Shown here one piece after another: positions 17,448 through 25,984 of a DNA stretch of 64,000 nt. The notes under the pieces were generated by a model that had not been told where the DNA came from, did no database searches, and saw nothing but the letters and a program-made list of their open reading frames with translations. Both the position numbers and the translations under genes were made by a program. The stretch's first letter is position 1. Every line of letters starts with the position of its first letter. Source of the stretch: Agrobacterium genomosp. 13 str. CFBP 6927. GTDB taxonomy: Bacteria > Pseudomonadota > Alphaproteobacteria > Rhizobiales > Rhizobiaceae. Where the stretch lies: NCBI GenBank assembly GCA_900012615.1, contig LT009757.1, positions 1,873,520 to 1,937,519 on the forward strand. The letters are read 5' to 3'.

Positions 17448-18398
17448 ATGTTAGCCGTCCTCATCCGGCGTCTTTTAAGCCTCGTCATCACGCTGTTTGC
17501 CGTTTCCCTCGTCATCTATGTCGTCATGGGCCTGCTGCCGGGCGATCCGGCGGCCATCATGCTTGGAACCTCGGCGAGCCCCGATACGCTGGCCGCCCTG
17601 CAGAAGCAGATGGGCCTCGATCAACCGCTGCCGCTGCGCTATCTCCACTGGCTGGCCGGCGTGTTTCATGGCGATCTCGGGCAATCCTATACCTATGGCG
17701 TGCCGGTTGCGGGGCTGATCCTGGAGCGGCTGGCCGTTACCCTGCCGCTTGCGCTGCTGGCCGTCTGCCTTTCGGTGGCCATCGCCATTCCGCTTGGCGT
17801 GGCGGCGGCGAGGAGCCGCAACGGGGCGCTGGATTTTGCGGCCGGGCTGTTTTCGCATGTGGGCATTGCCGTGCCCGGCTTCTGGGTCGGGCTGCTGCTC
17901 ATCATCGTCTTTTCCACCACGCTCGGCTGGATGCCGGCTGGTGGGTTTCCCGGCTGGACGCCGAATTTTTCAGCGGGCCTCACGGCGCTTATCCTCCCGG
18001 CGGTCGCGCTGGCGCTGTCGCAGGCCGGAGTTCTTACACGCGTCTGCCGCTCCGCCGTGCTGGAAGTGATGAATGAGGATTTCGTGCGCACCGCGCGGGC
18101 CAAGGGCCTGAGCGAGCGGGTGGCGCTGTGGCGGCATGCGGTGCCGAATGCGATGATCCCTGTCGTCACCATGATCGGCCTGCAATTCACCTTCCTCATT
18201 GCTGGCGCGGTGCTGGTGGAAAATGTCTTCAACCTGCCGGGGCTCGGGCGGCTTGCCTATCAGGCGCTGACCCAGCGCGATATCGTTGTCATGCAATCCG
18301 TCGTGCTGTTTTTCTCGGCGCTGGTGATCGTCATGAATTTCGTGGTCGATATCGCCTATCTCTTCATCGATCCGAGACTGCGGGCAGGTGCGCGATGA
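17448..18398 (+). CDS. DppB-type ABC permease, second system
   Basis: 316 residues from ATG 17448, with AAGGAGAAG as a good ribosome binding site. Typical start LIRRLLSLVITLFAVSLVIYVVMGLLPGDPA, about six helices, and EAA loop FVRTARAKGLSERVALWRHAVPN. Ends in YLFIDPRLR, as normal for the family. Overlaps the next permease by 4 bases. With 18395-19216 it makes the membrane part of an importer whose binding protein is at 15697. No ATPase gene follows. Confidence 0.93.
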   Translation: MLAVLIRRLLSLVITLFAVSLVIYVVMGLLPGDPAAIMLGTSASPDTLAALQKQMGLDQPLPLRYLHWLAGVFHGDLGQSYTYGVPVAGLILERLAVTLPLALLAVCLSVAIAIPLGVAAARSRNGALDFAAGLFSHVGIAVPGFWVGLLLIIVFSTTLGWMPAGGFPGWTPNFSAGLTALILPAVALALSQAGVLTRVCRSAVLEVMNEDFVRTARAKGLSERVALWRHAVPNAMIPVVTMIGLQFTFLIAGAVLVENVFNLPGLGRLAYQALTQRDIVVMQSVVLFFSALVIVMNFVVDIAYLFIDPRLRAGAR

Positions 18399-19216
18399 TG
18401 CGATTGATCCGCCGCCGCCCCGCCTTTGCCGTCGGCATCGCCGTCACGGTCTTTCTGGTCGCAGTCGCCCTGCTGTCGCTGGTCTGGACGCCGGTGTCCC
18501 CCACAAAGATGCAGATCGTTCAGAAGCTGAAATCGCCCTTCGTTTATGGCGGCCTCGGCACGGATCATTTCGGCCGCGACGTGTTGTCCATGCTGATGGC
18601 CGGTGCGTGGAACTCGCTGTCCACCTCCATCGCCGCCGTCGCCATCGGCGCATTTATCGGCACGACCATCGGCGTTGCGGTTGCGGCGCTGCGCGGTCTC
18701 ACCGAAACCGTGGTCATGCGCATCTGCGACATCATCTTCGCCGTGCCGCCCATCCTGTCGGCTATGATGCTCGGCGCCTTCATCGGCACGGGCCGTTTTA
18801 CGGCCATCATCGCCATCGCCACCTTCATGGTGCCGGTCTTTGCCCGGCTGACGCTGGGGGCGGCGTTGCAGATATGGTCGCGGGAATATGTCACCGCCGC
18901 CACCAGCATCGGCCAGAACCGCGCCAAGATCACGCTTTTCCACATCGTGCCGAATATTTCCAACCAGATCATCGTGCAGGTGACGATCCAGCTCGGTCTT
19001 GCGATATTGACGGAAGCAGGCCTTTCCTTCCTCGGTCTCGGCATGCCGCCGCCCGCCGCCACCTGGGGGCGGATGCTGGCCGATGCCCAGACCTATCTCG
19101 GCACAGCACCCTGGCTCGCCATCATGCCCGGCCTTGCGATTGCGCTCGCCGTCTTCGGCCTCAATCTTCTCGGCGACGGCCTGCGCGACCTGCTGGACCC
19201 GCGCGATACCAGCTGA
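18395..19216 (+). CDS. DppC-type ABC permease, second system
   Basis: 273 residues from ATG 18395 (ATGA overlap with the previous gene). Short basic N-terminus, first helix VGIAVTVFLVAVALLSLVW, segment GTDHFGRDVLSMLMAGAWNS, EAA loop region YVTAATSIGQNRAKITLFHIVPN and terminal GDGLRDLLDPRD. These are all usual for DppC-type permeases. The frame is open further upstream, but that part is a shadow of the other permease. The next gene is an amidase rather than the expected ATPase pair, so the system probably borrows ATPases. Confidence 0.93.
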   Translation: MMRLIRRRPAFAVGIAVTVFLVAVALLSLVWTPVSPTKMQIVQKLKSPFVYGGLGTDHFGRDVLSMLMAGAWNSLSTSIAAVAIGAFIGTTIGVAVAALRGLTETVVMRICDIIFAVPPILSAMMLGAFIGTGRFTAIIAIATFMVPVFARLTLGAALQIWSREYVTAATSIGQNRAKITLFHIVPNISNQIIVQVTIQLGLAILTEAGLSFLGLGMPPPAATWGRMLADAQTYLGTAPWLAIMPGLAIALAVFGLNLLGDGLRDLLDPRDTS

Positions 19217-19268
19217 CCGTTTCAAGCCGATATCGCCCTATCTCCTGTTTTTCTGACGAGACGATGCC

Positions 19269-20666
19269 ATGACCGATCTCATAGACTTCAACACGCTCGA
19301 AATCCTGGCGCTTTACCGGGAGAGGAAGCTTTCGCCATCGGAATATTGGCAGGCGGTGGAGGCGCGTATCGATGCTTTCGAACCGGTGGTGAACGCGCTT
19401 TACGCCTACGATCCGGAAGATGCACGCAGGCAGGCGCTGGCCTCGACGCAACGTTGGCAAAAAGGCGAAACGCTCGGGGCCCTCGATGGCATTCCGGTCT
19501 CGCTGAAGGAATTGATCGCCACGAAAGGCCATCCGGTGCCGCTTGGCACCAAAGCGGTGGAACTGGTGCCTGCGATCGACGACGCGCCGGTGGCCGCCCG
19601 CTGCCGTGAGGATGGCGCGATTATTTACGCCAAGACGACCTGCCCGGATTACGGCATGTTGTCCTCGGGTCTTTCCAGTTTCCACAAGCTCAGCCGCAAT
19701 CCGTGGGACCCCACCCAGAACCCCGGCGGCTCCAGTGCCGGTGCTGTCTCGGCCGGGGCTGCGGGTTACGGCACGCTGCATATCGGCACGGATATTGGCG
19801 GCTCGGTGCGGTTGCCGGCGGGGTGGACCGGCCTGTTCGGTTTCAAGCCGAGCCAGGGCCGCATTCCGGTCGATCCCTATTATACCGGCCGCTGCGCCGG
19901 GCCGATGACCCGCACCGTTGCCGATGCCGCCTATGCCATGGCGACGCTTTCGCGTCCCGACTGGCGCGATGGCACATCGCTGCCGCCCAATGATATCAAC
20001 TGGATGAACCTCGATATTAATGTAAAGGACCTGAAAATCGGCCTGATGCTGGATGCTGGCTGCGGCCTGCCGCTGGACGAAGAGGTGCGCGACGCCGTGC
20101 TCTCCGCCGCGAAACTGTTCGAGGCTGCCGGCGCCATCGTCATCCCGGTCGAGCCGGTGCTGACGCGGGAAATGCTGGATGGGCTGGATGATTTCTGGCG
20201 GGCGAAGTTCTGGGGCGACATGGCGGCTCTGAGCGCGGACCGTCGCGCCGCGATTCTTCCCTATATTCATGAATGGGCGCAGAAGGGGGCGGATATTTCC
20301 GGTTCGCGCGCCGTTTTCGGTTTCAACCAGACCATGGAAATGCGTAAGGCTTGCGGGCGGTTGATGCAGTCCGTTGATGTTGTGATTTCGCCCGTCAATC
20401 CCATCGTGTCCTATCCCGCCGACTGGGCCTCGCCCACCAATGATCCCGAACTTCCCTTCGAACATATCGCCTTCACGGTGCCGTGGAACATGTCGGAACA
20501 GCCGGCCTCCTCGATCAATTGCGGCTTCTCCAGATCGGGAATGCCCATCGGCTTGCAGATCGTCGGGCCGCGTTACGAGGATTTGTTCGTGCTGAAGCTT
20601 TCAAAGGCCTTTGAGGCTTGGAGCGGCGGTGTGAGACGCTGGCCGCAGCCGCCGCAGGCCCGCTGA
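19269..20666 (+). CDS. Amidase (amidase signature family)
   Basis: 465 residues. The Ser-cisSer-Lys triad is readable: K80 in GIPVSLKELIA, S155 in NPGGSSAGAVSAG and nucleophile S179 in GTDIGGSVRLPAG. These enzymes hydrolyse carboxamides in the cytoplasm; substrates range from simple amides to acyl-amino acids and nylon-type oligomers. The gene follows the second DppC-type permease by 52 bases and probably belongs to that operon, acting on the imported compound. GatA is unlikely because gatB/gatC neighbours are absent. Specific substrate unknown. Confidence 0.88.
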   Translation: MTDLIDFNTLEILALYRERKLSPSEYWQAVEARIDAFEPVVNALYAYDPEDARRQALASTQRWQKGETLGALDGIPVSLKELIATKGHPVPLGTKAVELVPAIDDAPVAARCREDGAIIYAKTTCPDYGMLSSGLSSFHKLSRNPWDPTQNPGGSSAGAVSAGAAGYGTLHIGTDIGGSVRLPAGWTGLFGFKPSQGRIPVDPYYTGRCAGPMTRTVADAAYAMATLSRPDWRDGTSLPPNDINWMNLDINVKDLKIGLMLDAGCGLPLDEEVRDAVLSAAKLFEAAGAIVIPVEPVLTREMLDGLDDFWRAKFWGDMAALSADRRAAILPYIHEWAQKGADISGSRAVFGFNQTMEMRKACGRLMQSVDVVISPVNPIVSYPADWASPTNDPELPFEHIAFTVPWNMSEQPASSINCGFSRSGMPIGLQIVGPRYEDLFVLKLSKAFEAWSGGVRRWPQPPQAR

Positions 20667-20763
20667 TCCCATCTTTATCGGCCCTGTAGTATTGCCATAA
20701 TACCCGCATCTCGATCCTGCCTGTTAGGGTGCCCAAAGGCATTCGAAAACGGGAGGAGCAGAC

Positions 20764-21330
20764 ATGCCGAAGAAGATTTTGATGATCACCGGCGATTTCG
20801 CCGAGGATTATGAGACCATGGTGCCGTTCCAGACGCTGCTCGCTGTCGGCCACACGGTCCATGCCGTCTGCCCCGGCAAGAAGGCGGGCCAGACCATCGC
20901 CACGGCCATCCACGATTTCGAGGGCGACCAGACCTATTCGGAAAAACGCGGCCATAATTTCGCGCTCAACGCCACCTTCGCCGATATAAAGGTTGCGGAT
21001 TACGATGCGCTGGTCATTCCCGGCGGCCGCGCGCCGGAATATCTGCGGCTCAATGCGGATGTGCTGGCGGCGGTGAAACATTTCTTCGAGGCCGACAAGC
21101 CGGTGGCGGCCGTCTGCCACGGTGCGCAATTGCTGGCGGCGGCCGGTGTGTTGAAGGGCCGCACCTGCTCGGCCTATCCCGCCTGCCGCCCCGAAGTCGA
21201 GCTTGCGGGCGGCACCTATGCCGATATCGCTATCGATGCGGCCGTTACCGACGGCAAGCTGGTAACGGCGCCCGCATGGCCGGCGCATCCGGCCTGGCTT
21301 TCGCAATTCATGGCCGTGCTCGGCAAATAA
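20764..21330 (+). CDS. DJ-1/PfpI family protein
   Basis: 188 residues. The nucleophile elbow cysteine is C118 in [10 protein letters not shown], followed by H119, and the conserved acidic residue is E14 in DFAEDYE. Size fits the class I glutamine amidotransferase-like PfpI group, whose members act as chaperone-like deglycases, glyoxalases or peptidases. GGGAGGAGCAGAC before ATG 20764 is a clear ribosome binding site. It appears monocistronic: its own upstream region of about 97 bases and a stem-loop terminator directly after it. The biochemical activity cannot be chosen from sequence. Confidence 0.88.
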   Translation: MPKKILMITGDFAEDYETMVPFQTLLAVGHTVHAVCPGKKAGQTIATAIHDFEGDQTYSEKRGHNFALNATFADIKVADYDALVIPGGRAPEYLRLNADVLAAVKHFFEADKPVAAVCHGAQLLAAAGVLKGRTCSAYPACRPEVELAGGTYADIAIDAAVTDGKLVTAPAWPAHPAWLSQFMAVLGK

Positions 21331-21338
21331 GGCTGACG

Positions 21339-21366
21339 AAACGGGGCTTTTTCCGGCCCCGTTTTC
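21339..21366 (+). terminator. Rho-independent terminator after the DJ-1/PfpI gene
   Basis: Perfect 9-base stem AAACGGGGC (21339-21347) and GCCCCGTTT (21356-21364) with an 8-base loop, ending in a short T-run. It lies 8 bases after the stop codon and before the next gene's ribosome binding site. Confidence 0.75.
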
Positions 21367-21400
21367 CGCCTATCTTTCAGGCGTGGTAAGGGAGGAAACC

Positions 21401-21751
21401 ATGTGCAAGCTTTTCATCAAGGCAGACCCGACGCTCTGGGAGAGCCATACGCGGTCGCTCAGGATTGATGGCATGGTCACCAGTGTCAGGCTCGAGAATT
21501 TCTTCTGGTCGACGCTGGACGAGATCGCGCGCCGCGACGGCATGAACAGCGTGCAACTCATCGCCAAGCTTTATAATGAATCGATCGATGCCGGGCACGA
21601 TCTTGGCAATTTCACCTCGTTCCTGCGGGTCTGCTGCGGGCGTTATCTGGCGCTTCAGCTTTCCGGCGACATTCCGGCGCGCAGCAATATTCCGATTGCG
21701 GCGCTGGATGCGGACAGCATCCTTGAGGCAGAGCAGGTGAATTACCACTAG
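21401..21751 (+). CDS. Small ribbon-helix-helix domain protein
   Basis: 116 residues from ATG 21401, preceded by AAGGGAGGAAACC; a GTG at 21383 is in frame but sits in front of that site. The central part, RSLRIDGMVTSVRLENFFWSTLDEIARRDGMNSVQLIAKLYNE, shows the short beta strand followed by two helices of the ribbon-helix-helix fold found in a conserved alphaproteobacterial group. Such proteins are thought to bind DNA, but no target is known to me. It stands alone between a terminator and a short palindromic repeat. Confidence 0.75.
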   Translation: MCKLFIKADPTLWESHTRSLRIDGMVTSVRLENFFWSTLDEIARRDGMNSVQLIAKLYNESIDAGHDLGNFTSFLRVCCGRYLALQLSGDIPARSNIPIAALDADSILEAEQVNYH

Positions 21752-21790
21752 GTGGCAACTTTGCGCTTGATAGTTGGTCAACGTGCATTC

Positions 21791-21869
21791 GACGTCATCC
21801 TCGGGCTTGTCCCGAGGATCCACCATCACGTGTGGCAATGGATCCTCGGGTCAAGCCCGAGGATGACGT
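21791..21869. repeat. Short inverted repeat of the CATCCTCGGG family, copy 1
   Basis: Two arms of about 27 bases, GACGTCATCCTCGGGCTTG... and its reverse complement ending CGAGGATGACGT, with about 22 bases between. One base differs between arms (TTGTCCC versus TTGACCC). The same arms recur at 43808-43885 and 53270-53353, and as a half copy at 47969-47987. It may serve as the terminator for the convergent genes on either side. Confidence 0.75.
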
Positions 21870-21902
21870 GGAGAGGTTCTTGTGACGCAGGAACGCGTCT
21901 TC

Positions 21903-22823
21903 TCAGCTCTTCAGCGCCCTTGGATCAAGCGCATCGCGCACGGCATCGCCGATATAGTTGACGCTCAGAACCGTCAGCGAAATCGCCAGCCCCGGCCACA
22001 GCACGCGAGAAGGCGTCAGTTGCAGGAAGTTCGCGCCATCAAACAGCAGCCGTCCCCAGGTCGGGAAATCGGAGGGGAAGCCGAGGCCGAGGAAGGACAG
22101 CGCGGATTCCGTGATGATGGCGGCGGCGATGCCAAGCGTGGCCGAGACCATGATCGAGCTCAGCACATTCGGCAATATATGCCTCAGAATGATACGGTAT
22201 TCGCGCATGCCGCTCGATTTCGCCGCCATGATGAATTCCTGGCTTTTGATCGTCAGCACATCGCCGCGCACGATACGGGCCGTATGCATCCAGCTGGTTA
22301 TCCCGATCACGAAGACGATCAGGATGAAGATGCCGGTTTCCGGCCCGAAGGCCGCGCGCAGCGTATCGCGAAACAGCATCAGGATGACGAGCAGCAGCGG
22401 CAAAAGCGGCAGCGCCAGGAACAGGTCGGTCAGCCGCATCAGTGGCCCGTCGAGCCTGCGAAAATAGCCAGACAGCACGCCCACCAGCGTTCCGAGAAAC
22501 AGCGCCAGCAACATGGCGGTGATGCCGACGGCAAGCGAGATGCGGCCGCCGGCCAGAACCTGCGCCAGCATGTCCTTGCCGAGATTATCGGTGCCGAAGG
22601 GATGCGCCCATGATGGCCACTGGTTGCGCTCCCTCACATTGATGGCGTTGGGCGCGACGGTGTGGATATAGGGGCCGACATAGACGGCAAGCAGGATGAA
22701 GACGAAAACGATCAGCCCCGCCACGCCGCCCTTGTGGACGCGGAACTGTTTCCAGATGTCGGCAAGGGCGGATTGTGTGGGGGTGGCCGCAACCGTCGGC
22801 GCTGCGATGGTGGCGTCAGTCAT
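21903..22823 (-). CDS. DppC-type ABC permease, third system
   Basis: 306 residues from ATG 22823 (MTDATIAAPTVAATP), which overlaps the end of the upstream permease by 8 bases. Cytoplasmic N-terminus of about 35 residues, then helices beginning at VAGLIVFVFILLAVYVGPYI. GTDNLGKDMLAQVLAGGRIS is the family segment, the EAA loop is FIMAAKSSGMREYRIILRHILPN, and the end is GDAVRDALDPR. It pairs with the DppB-type permease encoded just upstream. The likely ATPase is the fused protein encoded on the other strand at 27197. Confidence 0.93.
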   Translation of the reverse strand: MTDATIAAPTVAATPTQSALADIWKQFRVHKGGVAGLIVFVFILLAVYVGPYIHTVAPNAINVRERNQWPSWAHPFGTDNLGKDMLAQVLAGGRISLAVGITAMLLALFLGTLVGVLSGYFRRLDGPLMRLTDLFLALPLLPLLLVILMLFRDTLRAAFGPETGIFILIVFVIGITSWMHTARIVRGDVLTIKSQEFIMAAKSSGMREYRIILRHILPNVLSSIMVSATLGIAAAIITESALSFLGLGFPSDFPTWGRLLFDGANFLQLTPSRVLWPGLAISLTVLSVNYIGDAVRDALDPRALKS

Positions 22824-23826
22824 AGCGGATCCTCGGGTCGAGAATGCCGTACAGCACGTCGGCAATCAGGTTGAAGAGCACGATCAGCACCGCGAAAATG
22901 AAGGTCAGCGTCTGCACCAGCGGAATATCCGCGCCCTGAACGGCGGTGATCAGCAATTGGCCAAGCCCGTTCACGCGGAATATCTGCTCGGTGATGATGG
23001 CGCCGGAAAAGATCGTCGGCACGCCGAGCGCGATCACTGTCACCACCGGGATCAGGCTGTTGCGCAGCACGTGGATGAGCAGCACGGATTTTTCCTTCAC
23101 GCCCTTGGCACGTGCGGTGCGCACATAATCCTGATGCAGATTGTCCAGCATGGAGGCGCGCACGAAGCGGCTGATCTGCGAGACATTGTAGAGCGTCAGC
23201 ACCAGCACGGGCAGGAACATCTGCTTCACCTGCGCCACGAAACTTCCCCAGTCGGTCACCTGAAGGTTGGTGTCATAAACGGAAGGGAACCATTGCAGGT
23301 AGGAGCTGAAGATGACGACCAGCAGCACGCCGGTGAAGAAAGTCGGCACCGAATAACCCACCATCGAGACGAAGGTGCCGATCTGGTCGAAGATCGAATA
23401 TTGCTTATAGGCGGAAATGACGCCGATCGGGATCGCCAGCAGCGCGCCGAAGAGATAGGCGAGGCCCACCACCCACAGCGTCTGCGGCATGCGCTGGATG
23501 ACGAGATCGACCACCGGGCTGCGTGTCGCCCAGGAGAGCACCCGCATGCGGCTGCCATCGCCGATCTGCCAGCCGGTCAGCCTTTCAATGAGGTTCAGCG
23601 GTTCGTTGATGAAGAATTGCTGCAGCCACATCAGGTAACGGATGAAGAAGGGCTGGTCGAGGCCAAGCGAGGCGCGGATTTGCTCACGCACTTCAGGCGG
23701 GATGGTGAGCGGCAGGTCGCCGGTCGGGTCATTCGGCGCAAGATCTAGCAGCGCGAAGATGACGAAGCTGATGACAAGCAGCGTCGGTACGGCAAAGGCA
23801 AGCCGCCGGAGCGTAAAGGTAAACAT
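22816..23826 (-). CDS. DppB-type ABC permease, third system
   Basis: 336 residues. Starts MFTFTLRRLAFAVPTLLVISFVIFALLDLAPNDP, the normal DppB opening; EAA loop YVRTARAKGVKEKSVLLIHVLRN; ends GILDPRIRYD. There is a longer periplasmic loop after the first helix (about residues 65-105, with DQPFFIRYLMWLQQFF) than in the other two DppB-type proteins here. That is typical of the AppB/OppB-like branch. It follows the binding protein gene on the minus strand, with a strong hairpin in the gap. Confidence 0.93.
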   Translation of the reverse strand: MFTFTLRRLAFAVPTLLVISFVIFALLDLAPNDPTGDLPLTIPPEVREQIRASLGLDQPFFIRYLMWLQQFFINEPLNLIERLTGWQIGDGSRMRVLSWATRSPVVDLVIQRMPQTLWVVGLAYLFGALLAIPIGVISAYKQYSIFDQIGTFVSMVGYSVPTFFTGVLLVVIFSSYLQWFPSVYDTNLQVTDWGSFVAQVKQMFLPVLVLTLYNVSQISRFVRASMLDNLHQDYVRTARAKGVKEKSVLLIHVLRNSLIPVVTVIALGVPTIFSGAIITEQIFRVNGLGQLLITAVQGADIPLVQTLTFIFAVLIVLFNLIADVLYGILDPRIRYD

Positions 23827-23930
23827 CTGAAACTCTCCAGACCCAGAGCACGGCAGGACGAAAATTGGGAGCGTTTTCGCCTTAGCGCGGCAAATGTGTC
23901 TTCAGATCATGGTCCAGGGGCATGCAGAAG

Positions 23931-23958
23931 GCCGGCCTCTCCGGGGGGAGAAGCCGGC
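23931..23958 (-). terminator. Intra-operon hairpin between binding protein and permease genes
   Basis: 12-base arms GCCGGCCTCTCC (23931-23942) and GGAGAAGCCGGC (23947-23958) with a GGGG loop and one mismatch. It lies 11 bases after the binding protein stop and has no T-run. It is more likely a partial terminator or mRNA 3' stabiliser that keeps the binding protein more abundant than the permeases. Confidence 0.6.
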
Positions 23959-23969
23959 GCATCTGCGTG

Positions 23970-25679
23970 TTACTTTTTGCGGGACCAGTCCGCGACGTTC
24001 CAGAGTTCCGAATCCCAGGCATTCATGCGAACGCCTTCCAGCGTCAGCGAATGCGAGGAAACGCTGCCGCGGTGGATGAGCGGAATATGCGCGCCTTCCT
24101 CCGTCAGCATGTCGTTCAGCTGCTTGGAAATCTCACCGCGCTTGGCAAGGTCTGCGGTCTTGGAGAGTTCGCCGACCAGCTTGTCGAATGCCGGGTTGCA
24201 ATAACGCGGAATGTTTTGCCCCTGCCAGCCGTTAGCGGGTGCCGGGATCTTGTCGCACAGCCATTCCGCCAGATATTTTTCCGGGTCGGTGCCGTCGAAA
24301 TTGTTGGTGTACATTTCAACGTCGGCATAAAATTTCTGGAAGGTATCCGGGCTTGCCGGGTCGCCGCCGAAGAAGACCGAGGCGCTGACATTGCGCAGCT
24401 CGGAGGCGACGCCGATCTGCGACCACATGTCCTTCACCAGCTCCTGCGTGGCCTGGCGAACGGAATTGGTGGAGGTCTGGTAGAGGAAGGAGAGCTTCAC
24501 GCCGTTCTTGGCGCGGATGCCATCGGCGCCCTTCACCCAGCCGGCATCGTCCAGCAGCTTGTTTGCGCCTTCCACATCCTGCTTCAGGCACCAGCTGTCA
24601 TTCTTGGTGGACGCGACGGCTTCCGGCGCCGGCACAATGTTGCAAGTCGGCTTGCCAGCTTCGCCGTAACCGGCCTCATCGATGATCTCGCGGTCGATGG
24701 CAAGCGAAAGCGCACGGCGCACGGCCGGGTCTGATAAGGCCGGGTGCGGGCCGCCCTCCTTGGTGGAGCGCTTGTCGCCGAGCGACGGATCGGCATTGTA
24801 CCAGTTGAGATTGATACGTTCGACCTGCGTGCCGAAGGCGGTTTCCAGCTTGCCCTTGCCGGCAGCCACCATGGTTGCGAGAATTTCCGGCTCCACCTGC
24901 ATGTTCCAGGCATAGTCGAATTCGCCGGTTTCCAGCACGGCGCGTGCGGCGGAAGCGGCGTCGCCGCCGCCCTTCAGGGTCGCGGTTGCGAAGGCGGGCT
25001 TGGCGGGGTCGCGATAATTGGTATTGGCGACGAAGCTGATCACGTCGTTCGGCTTGAAATCCTTGACCACGAAGGGGCCGGTGCCGATGGGACCGAAATT
25101 GGCGGAAGTGCAGCCGGGCGCAGCAGCGCCAACGCATTTTTCAAACTGCTTCTTCTGGATAACCGGCGATTGCGCGCCGACGAATGCGGAATAGGGGTAA
25201 GGTTTCGGTTCGGTGAAGCTGACCTTGACGGTATGGGCGTCGACGGCCTCGACATTCTTCACGCCTTCATATTGCGCGGCCTGCGCGCAGCCGCCATCCG
25301 GTGCGGTACAATATTTCCAGGTGAAAATGACGTCCTCGGCGGTGAGCGGCGTGCCATCCGACCATTTCACGTCGCTTTTCAGCTTCCAGGTCATGCTGAG
25401 CAGATCCTTCGCGACGCCGCCATTGTCGACAGTCGGAATTTCGGTGACCAGCATCGGCACCAGCTCGCCCTTTTCGTCGTAGCGCGCCAGCGGCTCAATC
25501 ACCATGGACGAGCTGTAGACTTCCTTCGTGCCACCGGAAAGATAAGGGTTAAGTGTCGATACGGCCTGCCAGAACAGGATTTTCAGTTCGCCGTCACTGC
25601 CACGCTCGGCATGGGCGGCAGAGCCTGCGAGAGCCATGGCCGCCACCGTGCTGGCAAAGAGAACGCTGCGCTTCTTCAT
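23970..25679 (-). CDS. Peptide-type ABC substrate-binding protein (SBP family 5), third system
   Basis: 569 residues with a clear Sec signal peptide (MKKRSVLFASTVAAMALAGSAAHA, then ERGSDG). Family features: FWQAVSTLNPYLSGGTKEV, SMTWKLKSDVKWSDGTPLTAEDV and GTGPFVVKDFKPND. It has several cysteines in pairs (for example CTAPDGGC), which could form periplasmic disulfides. Permeases follow on the same strand; a hydrolase and double ATPase are transcribed away from the shared upstream region. Ligand unknown; the neighbouring M20 hydrolase suggests an N-acyl amino acid or small peptide. Confidence 0.92.
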   Translation of the reverse strand: MKKRSVLFASTVAAMALAGSAAHAERGSDGELKILFWQAVSTLNPYLSGGTKEVYSSSMVIEPLARYDEKGELVPMLVTEIPTVDNGGVAKDLLSMTWKLKSDVKWSDGTPLTAEDVIFTWKYCTAPDGGCAQAAQYEGVKNVEAVDAHTVKVSFTEPKPYPYSAFVGAQSPVIQKKQFEKCVGAAAPGCTSANFGPIGTGPFVVKDFKPNDVISFVANTNYRDPAKPAFATATLKGGGDAASAARAVLETGEFDYAWNMQVEPEILATMVAAGKGKLETAFGTQVERINLNWYNADPSLGDKRSTKEGGPHPALSDPAVRRALSLAIDREIIDEAGYGEAGKPTCNIVPAPEAVASTKNDSWCLKQDVEGANKLLDDAGWVKGADGIRAKNGVKLSFLYQTSTNSVRQATQELVKDMWSQIGVASELRNVSASVFFGGDPASPDTFQKFYADVEMYTNNFDGTDPEKYLAEWLCDKIPAPANGWQGQNIPRYCNPAFDKLVGELSKTADLAKRGEISKQLNDMLTEEGAHIPLIHRGSVSSHSLTLEGVRMNAWDSELWNVADWSRKK

Positions 25680-25984
25680 TGTTGTTTTCCCCTTTTTGGA
25701 TTTTATCTATTTGAATGTTTGACGCTTTTCCCGTCGTCATGTGCAAGGTCTGTTCTTGTAAGTATTTGACTTTGCTAAGGAATAATCCTCCATTCCCGAT
25801 GATGCTATTGTCAGTTTTTTTGAAAAGCAAGCCCCAAACTTTTATTGATGAACAAAATTTGTGCCATTCGCCTTTAGGCCTATTTTTCGCTCATGCAGCA
25901 AAATTCATACTTGCAAAAGCAGAAATTCCAAACGCAATATGGCTCCCGACAACCCGGCGGGGAACAAAAAAAGGAAAAATGGGA
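25680..25984. promoter_or_regulatory. Divergent AT-rich promoter region of the third peptide transporter
   Basis: 305 bases without a credible gene, much more AT-rich than its surroundings. It separates the minus-strand binding protein gene from the plus-strand M20 gene and so should hold both promoters. A TTGACT at 25766-25771 on the plus strand and a small palindrome AGGA-ATAA-TCCT at 25778-25789 are visible. I see no confident -10 box and no known regulator site. Confidence 0.5.

Noticed and set aside
19269..20666. Amidase as GatA of the tRNA amidotransferase
   Set aside because: No gatB or gatC next to it, and it follows a transporter operon; general amidase is the safer call.
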